The notes beneath the pieces were generated by a model. That model ran no database searches and was not told where the DNA came from. It saw nothing but the letters and a program-made list of their open reading frames with translations. The position numbers were made by a program, and so were the translations under genes. A DNA stretch of 51,565 nt, taken from NCBI GenBank assembly GCA_017621525.1, contig JAGASX010000021.1, forward strand, positions 1-51,565, read 5' to 3'. How positions within the stretch are numbered: the first letter of the stretch is position 1; each line of letters begins with the position of its first letter. Below are positions 9,353 to 17,469 of the stretch, piece after piece. The stretch is from Clostridia bacterium. Its GTDB lineage: Bacteria; Bacillota; Clostridia; Christensenellales; UBA1242.

Positions 9353-10886
9353 GTGAACGAAAAATTCTGTTGAATATATTTGTTTTAAGCATTTTAGGCG
9401 TGATTTTTATTGATTTATTTATTGTGTTTAATACATCTTCTTTTAAATTTTGTATGCAATCACAATTATATAGCCAAATGCCATTTTCAAAATGATGTAC
9501 CAAACTTCTGTAATCAAGATTTATAGTGCCAATAATTGCAAAATTATCATCAGCAAGATATGTTTTTGCGTGAATAAAACCCGGTTGATATTCATAAATT
9601 TTAACGCCACATTCTATAAGTCTTTTATAAAAACTTTTTGTCATATTAAACACAATTTTTTTATCAGGTATATGTGGGACAATTATTCTTACATCAACAC
9701 CGCGAAGTGCTGCATTTTCTATGCTGGTGCAAAGTTCATTATCAATTATAAGATACGGCGTTGTAATGTAAACATATTTTGTTGCGGTTGTAAGCATACT
9801 TTGAATGATTGTTTTTCCAACGCGTCTTTGATATAAAGGTTTAGGGCCGTCGCCAAAAGGTATAACACAGCCATTTGCAGATGTGTGGCCGAGAGGATAT
9901 AAATTTTCTGGAAGATGTATTGGTCTTTTTAAATTTATACCAAAATCTATTAAAAACAGTTTTGTAAGTTCCCAAACCGCCTCGCCAACAATTTTTATTC
10001 CAACATCTTTCCAATGGCCAAACCTTTCTTTTTCATTTATATATTCATCAGCGATATTTATACCGCCGGTATAGCCTATAATGCCATCAATAACTGTGAT
10101 TTTTCTATGGTTTCTGTTGTTAAATTCATTATCTGCCTGACCTTTCATTCTTGAAAAAGGCGTTGCGTCAATTCCAAACTTTTTCAATTGTTTTGCATAA
10201 TTTCCTGACAAGGTTGACATACAACCAATATCATCAAACACCACTTTTACGTCAAGGCCTTGTTTTGCCTTTTCTTTTAAAATATCTAAAATTGAATTCC
10301 AAAACTTGCCCTCTTCAATTATAAAATATTCCAGATATATAAACTTTTTTGCCTTGCGCAAATCTTCTATCATTGATTGACAATATTCCTCCCCACTGGG
10401 AAAATATTTTTGTTGAGTGTTGCAAAAAAGGTGTGTGTCGGCTGAATTTATAAGAATTTTCGCCTGTGAATGAGCAATTGGATTTTCCTTTTCTATTTGT
10501 TTTAAAAGACCTTCATCATCTTTTTTATAAGACAAATCTTTTAAATCTTTAAGTCTTTTTGTGTATTTCTTTTTTATCTTTCGTGAGCCAAATATAAAAT
10601 ACAACATCAATCCAACAACCGGAATTATTAAAACAAATAATATCCATGGAATTTTATAATCTGGGTTATCATCGGAGGCAATAATTTTTATTATCACCGC
10701 AAAAGTTGTTATGCCAACTGCAATATAAAAATATGGTACAAAAATGCATAACGCAACCATAACGCCTATAATTGCCAAAACTTCAAATAATGTGATAGCA
10801 AAAGCAACTATATATCTTACAGGTATATAGTTTATTTCTTTTTCTTCTACAACATTTCCTTTGTTTATTTTTAATTTTCTCTTCAT
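9324..10886 (-). CDS. cls: Cardiolipin synthase (phospholipase D superfamily), first paralogue
   Basis: Membrane enzyme that condenses phosphatidylglycerol to cardiolipin. 520 residues. Two to three N-terminal hydrophobic segments (about residues 20-95, ending VGLMLYFIFGSRK) are followed by two HKD phospholipase D motifs: NHRKITVIDG with GGINIADEY, and HAKTYLADD with GTINLDYRS. The open frame extends upstream to 10979, but the ATG at 10886 follows AAAGGGG and fits the family N-terminus. The longer form would overlap the ABC permease gene. It sits 52 bases after the ABC-exporter operon, with a hairpin in the gap. A second synthase lies at 33110-34567. Confidence 0.9.
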   Translation of the reverse strand: MKRKLKINKGNVVEEKEINYIPVRYIVAFAITLFEVLAIIGVMVALCIFVPYFYIAVGITTFAVIIKIIASDDNPDYKIPWILFVLIIPVVGLMLYFIFGSRKIKKKYTKRLKDLKDLSYKKDDEGLLKQIEKENPIAHSQAKILINSADTHLFCNTQQKYFPSGEEYCQSMIEDLRKAKKFIYLEYFIIEEGKFWNSILDILKEKAKQGLDVKVVFDDIGCMSTLSGNYAKQLKKFGIDATPFSRMKGQADNEFNNRNHRKITVIDGIIGYTGGINIADEYINEKERFGHWKDVGIKIVGEAVWELTKLFLIDFGINLKRPIHLPENLYPLGHTSANGCVIPFGDGPKPLYQRRVGKTIIQSMLTTATKYVYITTPYLIIDNELCTSIENAALRGVDVRIIVPHIPDKKIVFNMTKSFYKRLIECGVKIYEYQPGFIHAKTYLADDNFAIIGTINLDYRSLVHHFENGIWLYNCDCIQNLKEDVLNTINKSIKITPKMLKTNIFNRIFRSLVKIFAPML

Positions 10887-10909
10887 TGAAAGCCCCTTTA
10901 AAGCAAAGT

Positions 10910-10932
10910 AAGCGAAGCATTTTGCCTCGCTT
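10910..10932 (-). terminator. Hairpin between ABC permease and cls
   Basis: On the minus strand the transcript can form a 10-bp stem (AAGCGAGGCA / TGCTTCGCTT, one G-U pair) with a 3-base loop. The tract after it (ACTTTGCTTT) is only moderately T-rich, so termination may be partial. Confidence 0.5.
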
Positions 10933-10938
10933 TTAAAT

Positions 10939-11742
10939 TTACACCAAATTTGTTTTGTCAAGCACCGCTTTGCTTGCAAAACCTATGCCAACGCTGAATA
11001 TTGCACTGCCCGCCAAACACAACAAAACATTTACAAATGTGCTGTTTAGTGGGGTTATGATTGGTATCATCATAAACATCAACATTCCTACACCAAATGC
11101 AATTATAAGTGATAACCATAACTTTTGTTTTGCAAATACGCTTGCCAAAATATATATTGATGAAAAAATTGCAACCAATAAAATTTTTGACAACAGGCAC
11201 ATAACCACATTTAATGCGGTTGCACCTTCTAATGCAAACGGCAGTCCTGCAACAGCGCCACCAATCATAGAGCCAATAAAGAAGGCAATTATCATGCTGG
11301 CACCTGCAACAAAGCAGGTTATTGATTTTGATACAACATAGTCATCTTTTTTACTTCTTACAGTAAATAAATTTTTTGTGTATCCACTTCTAAAATCATC
11401 GCCTACAAATATGCAAACAAATATGGAAATTATAAAAAACATCATATTTATATTGCACATACTTGTTATATCCATGCTTATGCTTTGTTTTCCGTCGCTT
11501 ACAGCACCAATTATTTGCCAAACATTTTTAAATCCTTCCATAACAGTTTCTGTACCTGTTTGAGGGTCTGTTGCAACCATTCCGTCCATCATGCTTGTCA
11601 TAACCAAAATCAGTATTGGCATAACAAGTGATATGCCCGCCATAATGTAAAAAAGGGGCGAAGTAAACATTCTTCTTAAATCTACACCCAACATACTTTT
11701 AAGTCTTTTCTTAAAAGTGTTTTTTTCAAAGTTTATAGGCAT
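10939..11742 (-). CDS. ABC-2 type exporter permease (unit 1)
   Basis: Membrane permease of an ABC exporter, 267 residues with about six hydrophobic segments. The pattern is that of the small ABC-2 / lantibiotic-immunity-like permeases: a short basic N-terminus (FKKRLKSMLGVDLRRMFTSPLFYIMAG), an early membrane span, then a soluble stretch before FRSGYTKNLFTVRSKKDDYVVSK and four more spans. It pairs with the ATPase immediately upstream: the stop of that gene is 2 bases away and the ribosome site AAGGAGGT is encoded in its last codons. It is clearly a paralogue of the permease at 12660-13481; both share DFYR/DLRR-F-(T/H)(S/T)PLFYI and DYxxSKS/T. Substrate unknown; peptides or drugs are usual for the family. 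Confidence 0.85.
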   Translation of the reverse strand: MPINFEKNTFKKRLKSMLGVDLRRMFTSPLFYIMAGISLVMPILILVMTSMMDGMVATDPQTGTETVMEGFKNVWQIIGAVSDGKQSISMDITSMCNINMMFFIISIFVCIFVGDDFRSGYTKNLFTVRSKKDDYVVSKSITCFVAGASMIIAFFIGSMIGGAVAGLPFALEGATALNVVMCLLSKILLVAIFSSIYILASVFAKQKLWLSLIIAFGVGMLMFMMIPIITPLNSTFVNVLLCLAGSAIFSVGIGFASKAVLDKTNLV

Positions 11743-11743
11743 A

Positions 11744-12649
11744 TTATTTTACCTCCTTGTTTGACATAAGGTTTATATAATATTCTTCAAGTCCTATTTT
11801 ATCGGTTTTTAATTGGTTTACGATTATATTGTTTTGATATAGGTATTCAACAACCTCTTGTGGGGTTTTTGCGTCATAAACTCTTAAACTTTCATCTTGT
11901 TCATCTATTAAAACTTTTGAATATTTTTTACTTAAAACTGCTTTTGTTTTTGCATTATCTTTTGTTTGAATTGCAACAAATGTTGGGCAACTTTTTTCAA
12001 GTTGTTCTGCCGTCATTTCTACAATCATCTTTCCACCGCGTATGATGCCATAATGAGTTGCAATTTTTTCAAGTTCTCCCAAAATGTGCGATGAAACCAA
12101 AACTGTGGTGCCAGATTTTGAAAGGCCCGTAAGAATTTCTCGCATAATTCTCATGCCGTCAGCATCAAGCCCGTTTATTGGTTCATCAAGCACCAAAAGT
12201 TTAGGGTTGCCAAGAAGTGCCATGGCGATGCCAATTCTTTGTTTCATGCCAAGAGAGCAATTTTTGTATTTATTACCTGCCGAGCCCTCCATTCTTACCA
12301 TTGTTAGCACCTTTCTAACTTCGTCTTCTCTATTTTTTATAGATAAGTTTGTTGCCTGCAACATAAGGTTGTTCCAAACGGTTAAATTTGCAAAGCAACC
12401 CGGGCTTTCGATAAGTACACCAACCTCTGCCCTAACATCTGCGTCTTTATAATCTCTGTCAAAAAGTTTAACTTGTCCACTTGTGGGATGAATAAGTCCG
12501 CAAATGATTTTTTCGGTGGTAGATTTACCACTTCCGTTTTCGCCGATAAATCCATAAATTGAGCCAACGGGAACTGTCATATTAAGTCCGGCAAGAGCCT
12601 GTTTCTCTCCAAAATTTTTTGTTAAATTTCTTATTTCAATTACATTCAT
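11744..12649 (-). CDS. ABC exporter ATP-binding protein (unit 1)
   Basis: 301-residue ATPase of the BcrA/NosF-type exporter group. Walker A is GENGSGKSTTEK, the Q-loop lies near IESPGCF, the signature is CSLGMKQRIGIAMALLG (a degenerate LSGGQ typical of this group), Walker B is LLVLDEPINGLD, and the H-loop lies in VSSHILGELEKIATHYG. The C-terminal 90 residues are a regulatory extension. Start ATG 12649 follows GGGAGGGG closely. It lies 10 bases downstream of permease 2 and is very similar along its length to the ATPase at 13483-14385, so the two units arose by tandem duplication. Confidence 0.9.
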   Translation of the reverse strand: MNVIEIRNLTKNFGEKQALAGLNMTVPVGSIYGFIGENGSGKSTTEKIICGLIHPTSGQVKLFDRDYKDADVRAEVGVLIESPGCFANLTVWNNLMLQATNLSIKNREDEVRKVLTMVRMEGSAGNKYKNCSLGMKQRIGIAMALLGNPKLLVLDEPINGLDADGMRIMREILTGLSKSGTTVLVSSHILGELEKIATHYGIIRGGKMIVEMTAEQLEKSCPTFVAIQTKDNAKTKAVLSKKYSKVLIDEQDESLRVYDAKTPQEVVEYLYQNNIIVNQLKTDKIGLEEYYINLMSNKEVK

Positions 12650-12659
12650 AGTCCCCTCC

Positions 12660-13481
12660 CTAATACACGTCGCTTTTATTTAAGATATAGGTGCCCAAAA
12701 AGCCGTAAATAACTGACCACGCAACTGAAACAACCAAGCAAACTAAAACACTGACAAAGTTGCTTGATAGGCAGGCATAAACAGAGGAGCCATACAAAAA
12801 TATATTTAAAATTGCACTGTTGCCTAAGATTGCCGCTGCACCAATGATTAAAATTCCTGTTCCAAAGAAAAATGAAGAGGCAATTGAAATCCAAAAACGT
12901 TTTCTAAAAATTATATTTAAGAAAACATAAAGGCTTGCCCAACCCAAACTCATAAACAGTTTACCCAAAAGTGCACATATCAGTGATCCGGCATTTACAG
13001 AAAATGATAGGCCTACAAAAAGACCCGCAAGAATTGTTGCCAACAAATAGGCAAGGCACATACAAGCCATTGCAAAAGCACAAACAAGGGTTTTGCTGAT
13101 TATATAATCTTGTTTTTTTGAATGGGTGGTAAATAATTGTTTAACATATCCGCTTTTATAGTCATGGCCGATAAAAATTGAAACCATTATTCCGCCAAAT
13201 ATAAACACCATATTCATATTTGCGTATTGACCGATATTTTCAATGACATAAAGTGGTTTTTCTACTGCAATTGCCTGCCAAACGTTGGTAAACAAAGCGC
13301 CCGTTTCACTGCCTTGCATACCGGTTGTACCTATAATCATGGCAGGGATTATGGCAGCAATGGCAATAAAAATGTAAAAAAGCGGTGTGTGGAATAATCG
13401 GTAGAAATCAACTGACAACATACCTTTTATTCTTTTTACAAAAGTGGAAGCATCAAATTTTAAATTGTTTGCTTTTTCCAT
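12660..13481 (-). CDS. ABC-2 type exporter permease (unit 2)
   Basis: 273 residues, about six membrane spans, partner of the ATPase directly upstream. The open frame runs on to 13577, but AGGAGGGG lies 6 bases before ATG 13481, giving MEKANNLKFDAS as N-terminus and a 1-base gap from the ATPase stop. That is typical of translational coupling. Motifs shared with permease 1 include RLFHTPLFYIFIA and DYKSGYVKQLFTTHSKKQDY. Its long version would overlap the ATPase gene by about 95 bases and is not supported. Confidence 0.85.
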   Translation of the reverse strand: MEKANNLKFDASTFVKRIKGMLSVDFYRLFHTPLFYIFIAIAAIIPAMIIGTTGMQGSETGALFTNVWQAIAVEKPLYVIENIGQYANMNMVFIFGGIMVSIFIGHDYKSGYVKQLFTTHSKKQDYIISKTLVCAFAMACMCLAYLLATILAGLFVGLSFSVNAGSLICALLGKLFMSLGWASLYVFLNIIFRKRFWISIASSFFFGTGILIIGAAAILGNSAILNIFLYGSSVYACLSSNFVSVLVCLVVSVAWSVIYGFLGTYILNKSDVY

Positions 13482-13482
13482 G

Positions 13483-14385
13483 TTATTCCCCCTCCTTTTG
13501 CGACATAAGTTGAATGTAATATTCTTCAAGCCCAACTTTGTTCTTCTTAATTTCAGCAGGAACAATATTGTTTTCAATAAGATATTTTACAATTTCATCA
13601 ACATTTTCTTCATCATAAACCCTTGCATAGCCAAATTCTTCTTTAACGTTGGCATATTTTTTCTTTAATAATGAAATTGCATCTTGAAGATTGTTTACTT
13701 TAAATGATACAAACACTCTTGCCCTTTCTTCCATTTCTTTGGCAGATAGTTCTTGCACCATTTTGCCTTGACGAATGATACCATAATGTGTGGCAATTTT
13801 TTCAAGTTCGCCAAGAATATGAGAAGAAATTAAAACGGTGCAATTATATTTTTGCGAAATATCAACTAAAATTTCTCGCATAATTCTCATGCCGTCGGTA
13901 TCAAGCCCATTGATTGGTTCATCTAAAATAAGCAAGGCAGGATTTCCAAGAAGTGCCATAGCAATTCCTACCCTTTGTTTCATGCCAAGTGAACATTTTT
14001 TAAATTTTAATTCTTTATGTTCTTCCATTCTTACAATCTTTAAAACTCGCATAATTTCTTCATCTGCATTTTTTATTCCAAGGTTTAAAGTTTGCATTTT
14101 AAGGTTTGTATATATACTTGACCCGGCAAAGCACCCTGCATTTTCAATAAGTGCACCAACGCGTGCTCTAACGCCAGCGTCTGTATAATCTTTGCCAAAC
14201 AACTTTATTGACCCAGCATCTTTAACAAGATGACCGCAAATCAATTTTTCGGTGGTTGATTTTCCGCTTCCGTTTTCGCCAATAAATCCATAAATAGAGC
14301 CAATAGGAACGGTCATATCAAGTCCATTTAAGGCATACATTCCGCGAAATGACTTTTTTAACCCTTTTATTTCAATTGCGTTCAT
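13483..14385 (-). CDS. ABC exporter ATP-binding protein (unit 2)
   Basis: 300-residue ATPase, first exporter gene of the operon. Walker A is GENGSGKSTTEK, the signature CSLGMKQRVGIAMALLG, Walker B LLILDEPINGLD, and the H-loop region ISSHILGELEKIATHYG. An ATG exists at 14403, but AAAGGAG at its own codons 2-4 lies 8 bases before ATG 14385, which gives the family-like start MNAIEIKGLKKSF. A 12-bp perfect hairpin lies 37 bases upstream. The operon order ATPase2-permease2-ATPase1-permease1, facing tetR, suggests an exporter pair controlled by that regulator. Confidence 0.9.
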   Translation of the reverse strand: MNAIEIKGLKKSFRGMYALNGLDMTVPIGSIYGFIGENGSGKSTTEKLICGHLVKDAGSIKLFGKDYTDAGVRARVGALIENAGCFAGSSIYTNLKMQTLNLGIKNADEEIMRVLKIVRMEEHKELKFKKCSLGMKQRVGIAMALLGNPALLILDEPINGLDTDGMRIMREILVDISQKYNCTVLISSHILGELEKIATHYGIIRQGKMVQELSAKEMEERARVFVSFKVNNLQDAISLLKKKYANVKEEFGYARVYDEENVDEIVKYLIENNIVPAEIKKNKVGLEEYYIQLMSQKEGE

Positions 14386-14421
14386 AAAAGTTACTCCTTT
14401 CATCGTTTTAATAATAAAAGT

Positions 14422-14452
14422 AGAAGAAGTCCTCGGTAATAGGACTTCTTCT
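14422..14452. terminator. Strong hairpin between the small charged gene and the ABC operon
   Basis: Perfect 12-bp inverted repeat AGAAGAAGTCCT (14422-14433) and AGGACTTCTTCT (14441-14452) with a 7-base loop. On the minus strand it is followed by a fairly T-rich stretch, so it may terminate or attenuate transcription before the exporter operon. Confidence 0.6.
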
Positions 14453-14488
14453 TAAATAAATTGCCTATTTAGAGTTTAAATAGATAAA

Positions 14489-14812
14489 TTATTTCTTCTT
14501 TTCAACTTTTGCAGATTCATATCTTTTGTTTGCAAGCCTAATTCTTTCGTTTGCTTCTTCAATTTGTTTCTTTTGCTGTTCTCTTATTTTTTCAGTTCTT
14601 TCCGCAGGGCTTAAATGAGCATCGTCCCAAGATTGCTTTGCTTGTGCTTTTGCCCTTTTTAATGTGTTTATACCACGATTTTCTTCAAAGTTTGCTTTTG
14701 CCTCTGCTTTTGCTGCTTTGAAGTTTGCTTTGTCAACTTCATGTTGTGCTTTTGCACTTTCTCCCATTTCTCTAAATGCCTTTTTCATAAAATTTTCTTT
14801 CTTTTCTGTCAT
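14489..14812 (-). CDS. Small charged coiled-coil protein
   Basis: 107 residues, starting MTEKKENFMKKAF. Start ATG 14812 is chosen because AAGGAG lies 7 bases upstream; an upstream in-frame start at 14836 lacks a site. Almost the whole protein is Lys/Glu/Ala-rich and predicted helical, with a heptad-like distribution (HEVDKANFKAAKAEAKANF, EEANERIRLANKRYESAK) and a central SPAERTEKIREQQ. No membrane segment, no cysteine, no recognised family. It is the first gene read from the promoter facing tetR and precedes the exporter operon, so it is probably co-regulated with it. Its function is unknown. Confidence 0.7.
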   Translation of the reverse strand: MTEKKENFMKKAFREMGESAKAQHEVDKANFKAAKAEAKANFEENRGINTLKRAKAQAKQSWDDAHLSPAERTEKIREQQKKQIEEANERIRLANKRYESAKVEKKK

Positions 14813-14855
14813 AATGTTTCTCCTTTTCTTTTTCAAGTAAGCATTATCACAACAC

Positions 14856-14938
14856 TTGACTTGTTAATAAAATTATAGTAAATTATTTGTAAGTAAACAA
14901 CTTTTATAAGTTTTTGTTTGCTACAAAAATGTTTACTT
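14856..14938. promoter_or_regulatory. Divergent promoter and probable TetR operators
   Basis: Minus-strand promoter: TTGTTT (14895-14900), 17-bp spacer, perfect TATAAT (14872-14877). Plus-strand promoter: TTGACT (14856-14861), 17-bp spacer, TAAATT (14879-14884). AAGTAAACA at 14891-14899 and its exact reverse complement TGTTTACTT at 14930-14938 form an inverted pair. A one-mismatch half site TTGTTTGCT lies between (14914-14922). The first half site covers the minus-strand -35 box, as expected for a repressor. That TetR binds here is inference. Confidence 0.6.
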
Positions 14939-14968
14939 TGTTGGAATAATGCGATTTAAGGGTGAAAA

Positions 14969-15511
14969 ATGAATATTAAAAACAATTCAAGATACAAAAT
15001 AAGCAGTCAAAAAATTGAAGATGCTTTTTTAACTTTAATTTTAAACCACAAATATGAAGATATAACAATAAGCCAAATTTGCAATCAAGCAAATATAAAT
15101 CGTAGCACATTTTATTGTCATTATGATGATATAAATGACCTTATAATTAAAATTGAAAACAAATTTGCAAAAGGCACTGCATCAATTTTTAATTATGGAA
15201 ATAGGCAAACGCACGAGGCTTTTATTGAAATGTTTACCTTTATAAAAGAAAACAAGTATTTTTATAAAGCGTTTTTGAATATTCCTTACATAACTCTTGC
15301 CGAAACCAACACAAAAAAGGAAGTTCTTAAAAATATAGAAGAAAAAACAAGCATTGATAAGGCAAGCAACATAAGTTTATTTTATCGAGCAAGTTTTTTT
15401 GGTGCAGGAATTAAAGAAATGTGCCGAATTTGGTTACAACGAGATTGCCATGAAAGTCCAGAGCAAATGGCAACTTTGTTGTTGGAAGAATATACAAATC
15501 GCGAATATTAA
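14969..15511 (+). CDS. TetR/AcrR family regulator
   Basis: 180-residue one-component repressor. The N-terminal helix-turn-helix is clear: ITISQICNQANINRSTFYCHYDDINDLI (about residues 30-60), with the characteristic RSTFYxHY. The C-terminal ligand domain is variable. It resembles the TetR subgroup with a C-terminal domain seen in DhaS-like regulators, though this is uncertain. Ribosome site AAGGGTG lies before ATG 14969. It is divergent from the small charged protein and the double ABC exporter, and palindromic half sites lie in the shared promoter region, so it probably represses that operon in response to a compound the exporters remove. Confidence 0.88.
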   Translation: MNIKNNSRYKISSQKIEDAFLTLILNHKYEDITISQICNQANINRSTFYCHYDDINDLIIKIENKFAKGTASIFNYGNRQTHEAFIEMFTFIKENKYFYKAFLNIPYITLAETNTKKEVLKNIEEKTSIDKASNISLFYRASFFGAGIKEMCRIWLQRDCHESPEQMATLLLEEYTNREY

Positions 15512-15530
15512 AAATTTGTATTCTTTTTCT

Positions 15531-15564
15531 TTGAAAAATTTTTATTTTGGAATATAATATTGTT
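15531..15564 (+). promoter_or_regulatory. uvrC promoter, implying a leaderless transcript
   Basis: TTGAAA (15531-15536), 16-bp spacer, perfect TATAAT (15553-15558), then exactly 6 bases to the ATG of uvrC. Transcription normally begins about 7 bases after the -10 box, which is the A of the start codon. No ribosome binding site is present. Confidence 0.6.
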
Positions 15565-17403
15565 ATGAATGAGCGTATTAGGGACAAACTTAAAACTTTA
15601 ACCACAAAACCCGGCGTTTATGTTATGCGCGACAAGGACGGCGTGATTATTTATGTTGGCAAAGCAAAAAATCTTAAAAATCGCGTAAGTCAGTATTTTC
15701 GCAACTCGCCAAAGCCCAGCAAGGTGCAGGCAATGGTGGATAATGTTTGCGACTTTGATTATTTTATTACCATAAGTGAAATGGACGCGCTTGCGCTTGA
15801 AAGCAATTTGATTAAAAAAGAGCAACCTTTTTACAATATTTTGCTTAAAGACGGTAAGCAATTTCCATATATTAAAATCAATTTAAAAGAGCCTTACCCT
15901 AAATTTGAAATTGTAAGGCGTGTAAAAAAAGATGGTGCAAAATATTTTGGCCCTTATTTTGCCGGGCTTGACCCTCGTGAAATTTTAAAAACAATAAATT
16001 CTGCTTTTAAAATTCGCACCTGCAACAGCAAAATCACCGACACTTCCGTCGCAAAGAGAGAATGTTTAAATTATTCACTTGGGCTTTGCTCTGCCCCTTG
16101 CACAAAGCGTTGCACGCGTGATGAATACAGGCAGGAAATTGACAAAGCAATCAACTTTTTGAATGGAAATGATGATGAAATTGAGGGTATTTTACAAGAA
16201 AAAATGGTAAAAGCCTCAGCGAATGAAAATTTTGAAAATGCAATTATCATGAGAGAGCGACTTAAAATGGTTGCAAAATTGAAAGAGCGAATTGTTGCCA
16301 ACCTGCCAAAAGATGTAAGCAAAGATGTTTTTGCTTATCATACCAATGGTTTAAGTGGTGTGGTTACAAACATGGTGGTGCGTGGTGGCAAAATTTTAGG
16401 TGTTATTTCCTACCCTTGCAGTGATTGTGAATTGGAAGAGGGGCAAACATTATTCAACTTTCTATCGCAATACTATCAAAATTTGCTGGTGCCAAGTGAG
16501 ATTATCCTTTCTCATCAAATACCATCGCAAGAACTTTTGGAAGGTTTGTGGGGCAAAAAGGTGAATTTTATATGCAATCCGCATGGTGTGAACAAAACTT
16601 TGCTTGACATGGCAAAAGAAAACGCCGTTGAGCATCTTGAAAAACACATTGAGAAATCGCAGATAAAATACAACAACACAATTGGTGCGGTGAAAGTTTT
16701 AAAGGAAAAGTTGGGCTTAAAAGAATTACCTATGCGTATGGAATGTTATGACATATCCAACATCAGTGGAACCAATAAAGTTTGCTCTATGGTTGTGTTT
16801 AAAAATGGAGAGCCAAGTAAAAAGGACTATCGAAAATTTAAAATTAAAACGGTGAAAGGGGCAAACGATTTTGCATCTTTGAAAGAGGCGTTATCACGCA
16901 GGCTGACACGTTTTATTCAGCAAAATGGTGCAAGTTTCAGCGAAAAACCAAATCTTATTGTTATTGACGGCGGTAAAGGCCAACTTTCTTCCACTTATGA
17001 AATTTTACAAGGTTTTGGGCTTGAAAATAAAATTGAAATGATAAGTTTGGCAAAGCGCATTGAAGAGGTTTTTAAGCCAAACAGTCCTATTCCTGTTATG
17101 CTTAAACCTTCATCTGCCGAACTTAAACTTTTGCAAAGATTGCGTGATGAGGCTCACAGATTTGCAATAACCTATCATAGAAATATAAGGACAAAGAAAC
17201 AAACGGTAAGCGTGCTTGACAACATTGTTGGCGTGGGCCCAAAAAAACGCGATGCCCTTTTAAAAGCATTTGGCACAAGTGAGGAAATTGCAAAGGCAAG
17301 TGCCCAACTTCTTGAAAGTGTTGAGGGCATAAACGCATCACTTGCAAGTGAAATTGTAAAGTACTTTAAAACCCACCCTTTTGAAAAAGGCATTGAAGAA
17401 TAA
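15565..17403 (+). CDS. uvrC: UvrABC excinuclease subunit C
   Basis: Nucleotide-excision repair nuclease that makes both incisions around a lesion bound by UvrB. 612 residues, normal length. The N-terminal GIY-YIG domain reads GVYVMRDKDGVIIYVGKAKN, a central UVR motif lies around MVKASANENFENAIIMRERL, the C-terminal RNase H-like domain includes MECYDISNISG, IVIDGGKGQL and RDEAHRFAITYHR, and a terminal helix-hairpin-helix pair reads VGPKKRDALLKAFG. The frame is open from 15547, but MNERIRDKLK at 15565 is the family-like start. That ATG sits 6 bases after TATAAT with no Shine-Dalgarno sequence, so translation is probably leaderless. Confidence 0.95.
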   Translation: MNERIRDKLKTLTTKPGVYVMRDKDGVIIYVGKAKNLKNRVSQYFRNSPKPSKVQAMVDNVCDFDYFITISEMDALALESNLIKKEQPFYNILLKDGKQFPYIKINLKEPYPKFEIVRRVKKDGAKYFGPYFAGLDPREILKTINSAFKIRTCNSKITDTSVAKRECLNYSLGLCSAPCTKRCTRDEYRQEIDKAINFLNGNDDEIEGILQEKMVKASANENFENAIIMRERLKMVAKLKERIVANLPKDVSKDVFAYHTNGLSGVVTNMVVRGGKILGVISYPCSDCELEEGQTLFNFLSQYYQNLLVPSEIILSHQIPSQELLEGLWGKKVNFICNPHGVNKTLLDMAKENAVEHLEKHIEKSQIKYNNTIGAVKVLKEKLGLKELPMRMECYDISNISGTNKVCSMVVFKNGEPSKKDYRKFKIKTVKGANDFASLKEALSRRLTRFIQQNGASFSEKPNLIVIDGGKGQLSSTYEILQGFGLENKIEMISLAKRIEEVFKPNSPIPVMLKPSSAELKLLQRLRDEAHRFAITYHRNIRTKKQTVSVLDNIVGVGPKKRDALLKAFGTSEEIAKASAQLLESVEGINASLASEIVKYFKTHPFEKGIEE

Positions 17404-17422
17404 AAAAATCTTTGTCAAAAGT

Positions 17423-17451
17423 TTGGTAAAAATAAAAAAAATTGATATACT
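17423..17451 (+). promoter_or_regulatory. Promoter of the dehydrogenase-tmk pair
   Basis: TTGGTA (17423-17428), 17-bp spacer, TATACT (17446-17451), followed by AGGAGG (17459-17464) and the ATG at 17470. Confidence 0.55.
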
Positions 17452-17469
17452 TTGTTTTAGGAGGATAAA

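Noticed and set aside
10887-10979. Longer N-terminus for the first cardiolipin synthase
   Set aside because: It would overlap the ABC permease gene and pass through the hairpin at 10910-10932. ATG 10886 has a ribosome site and fits the family.
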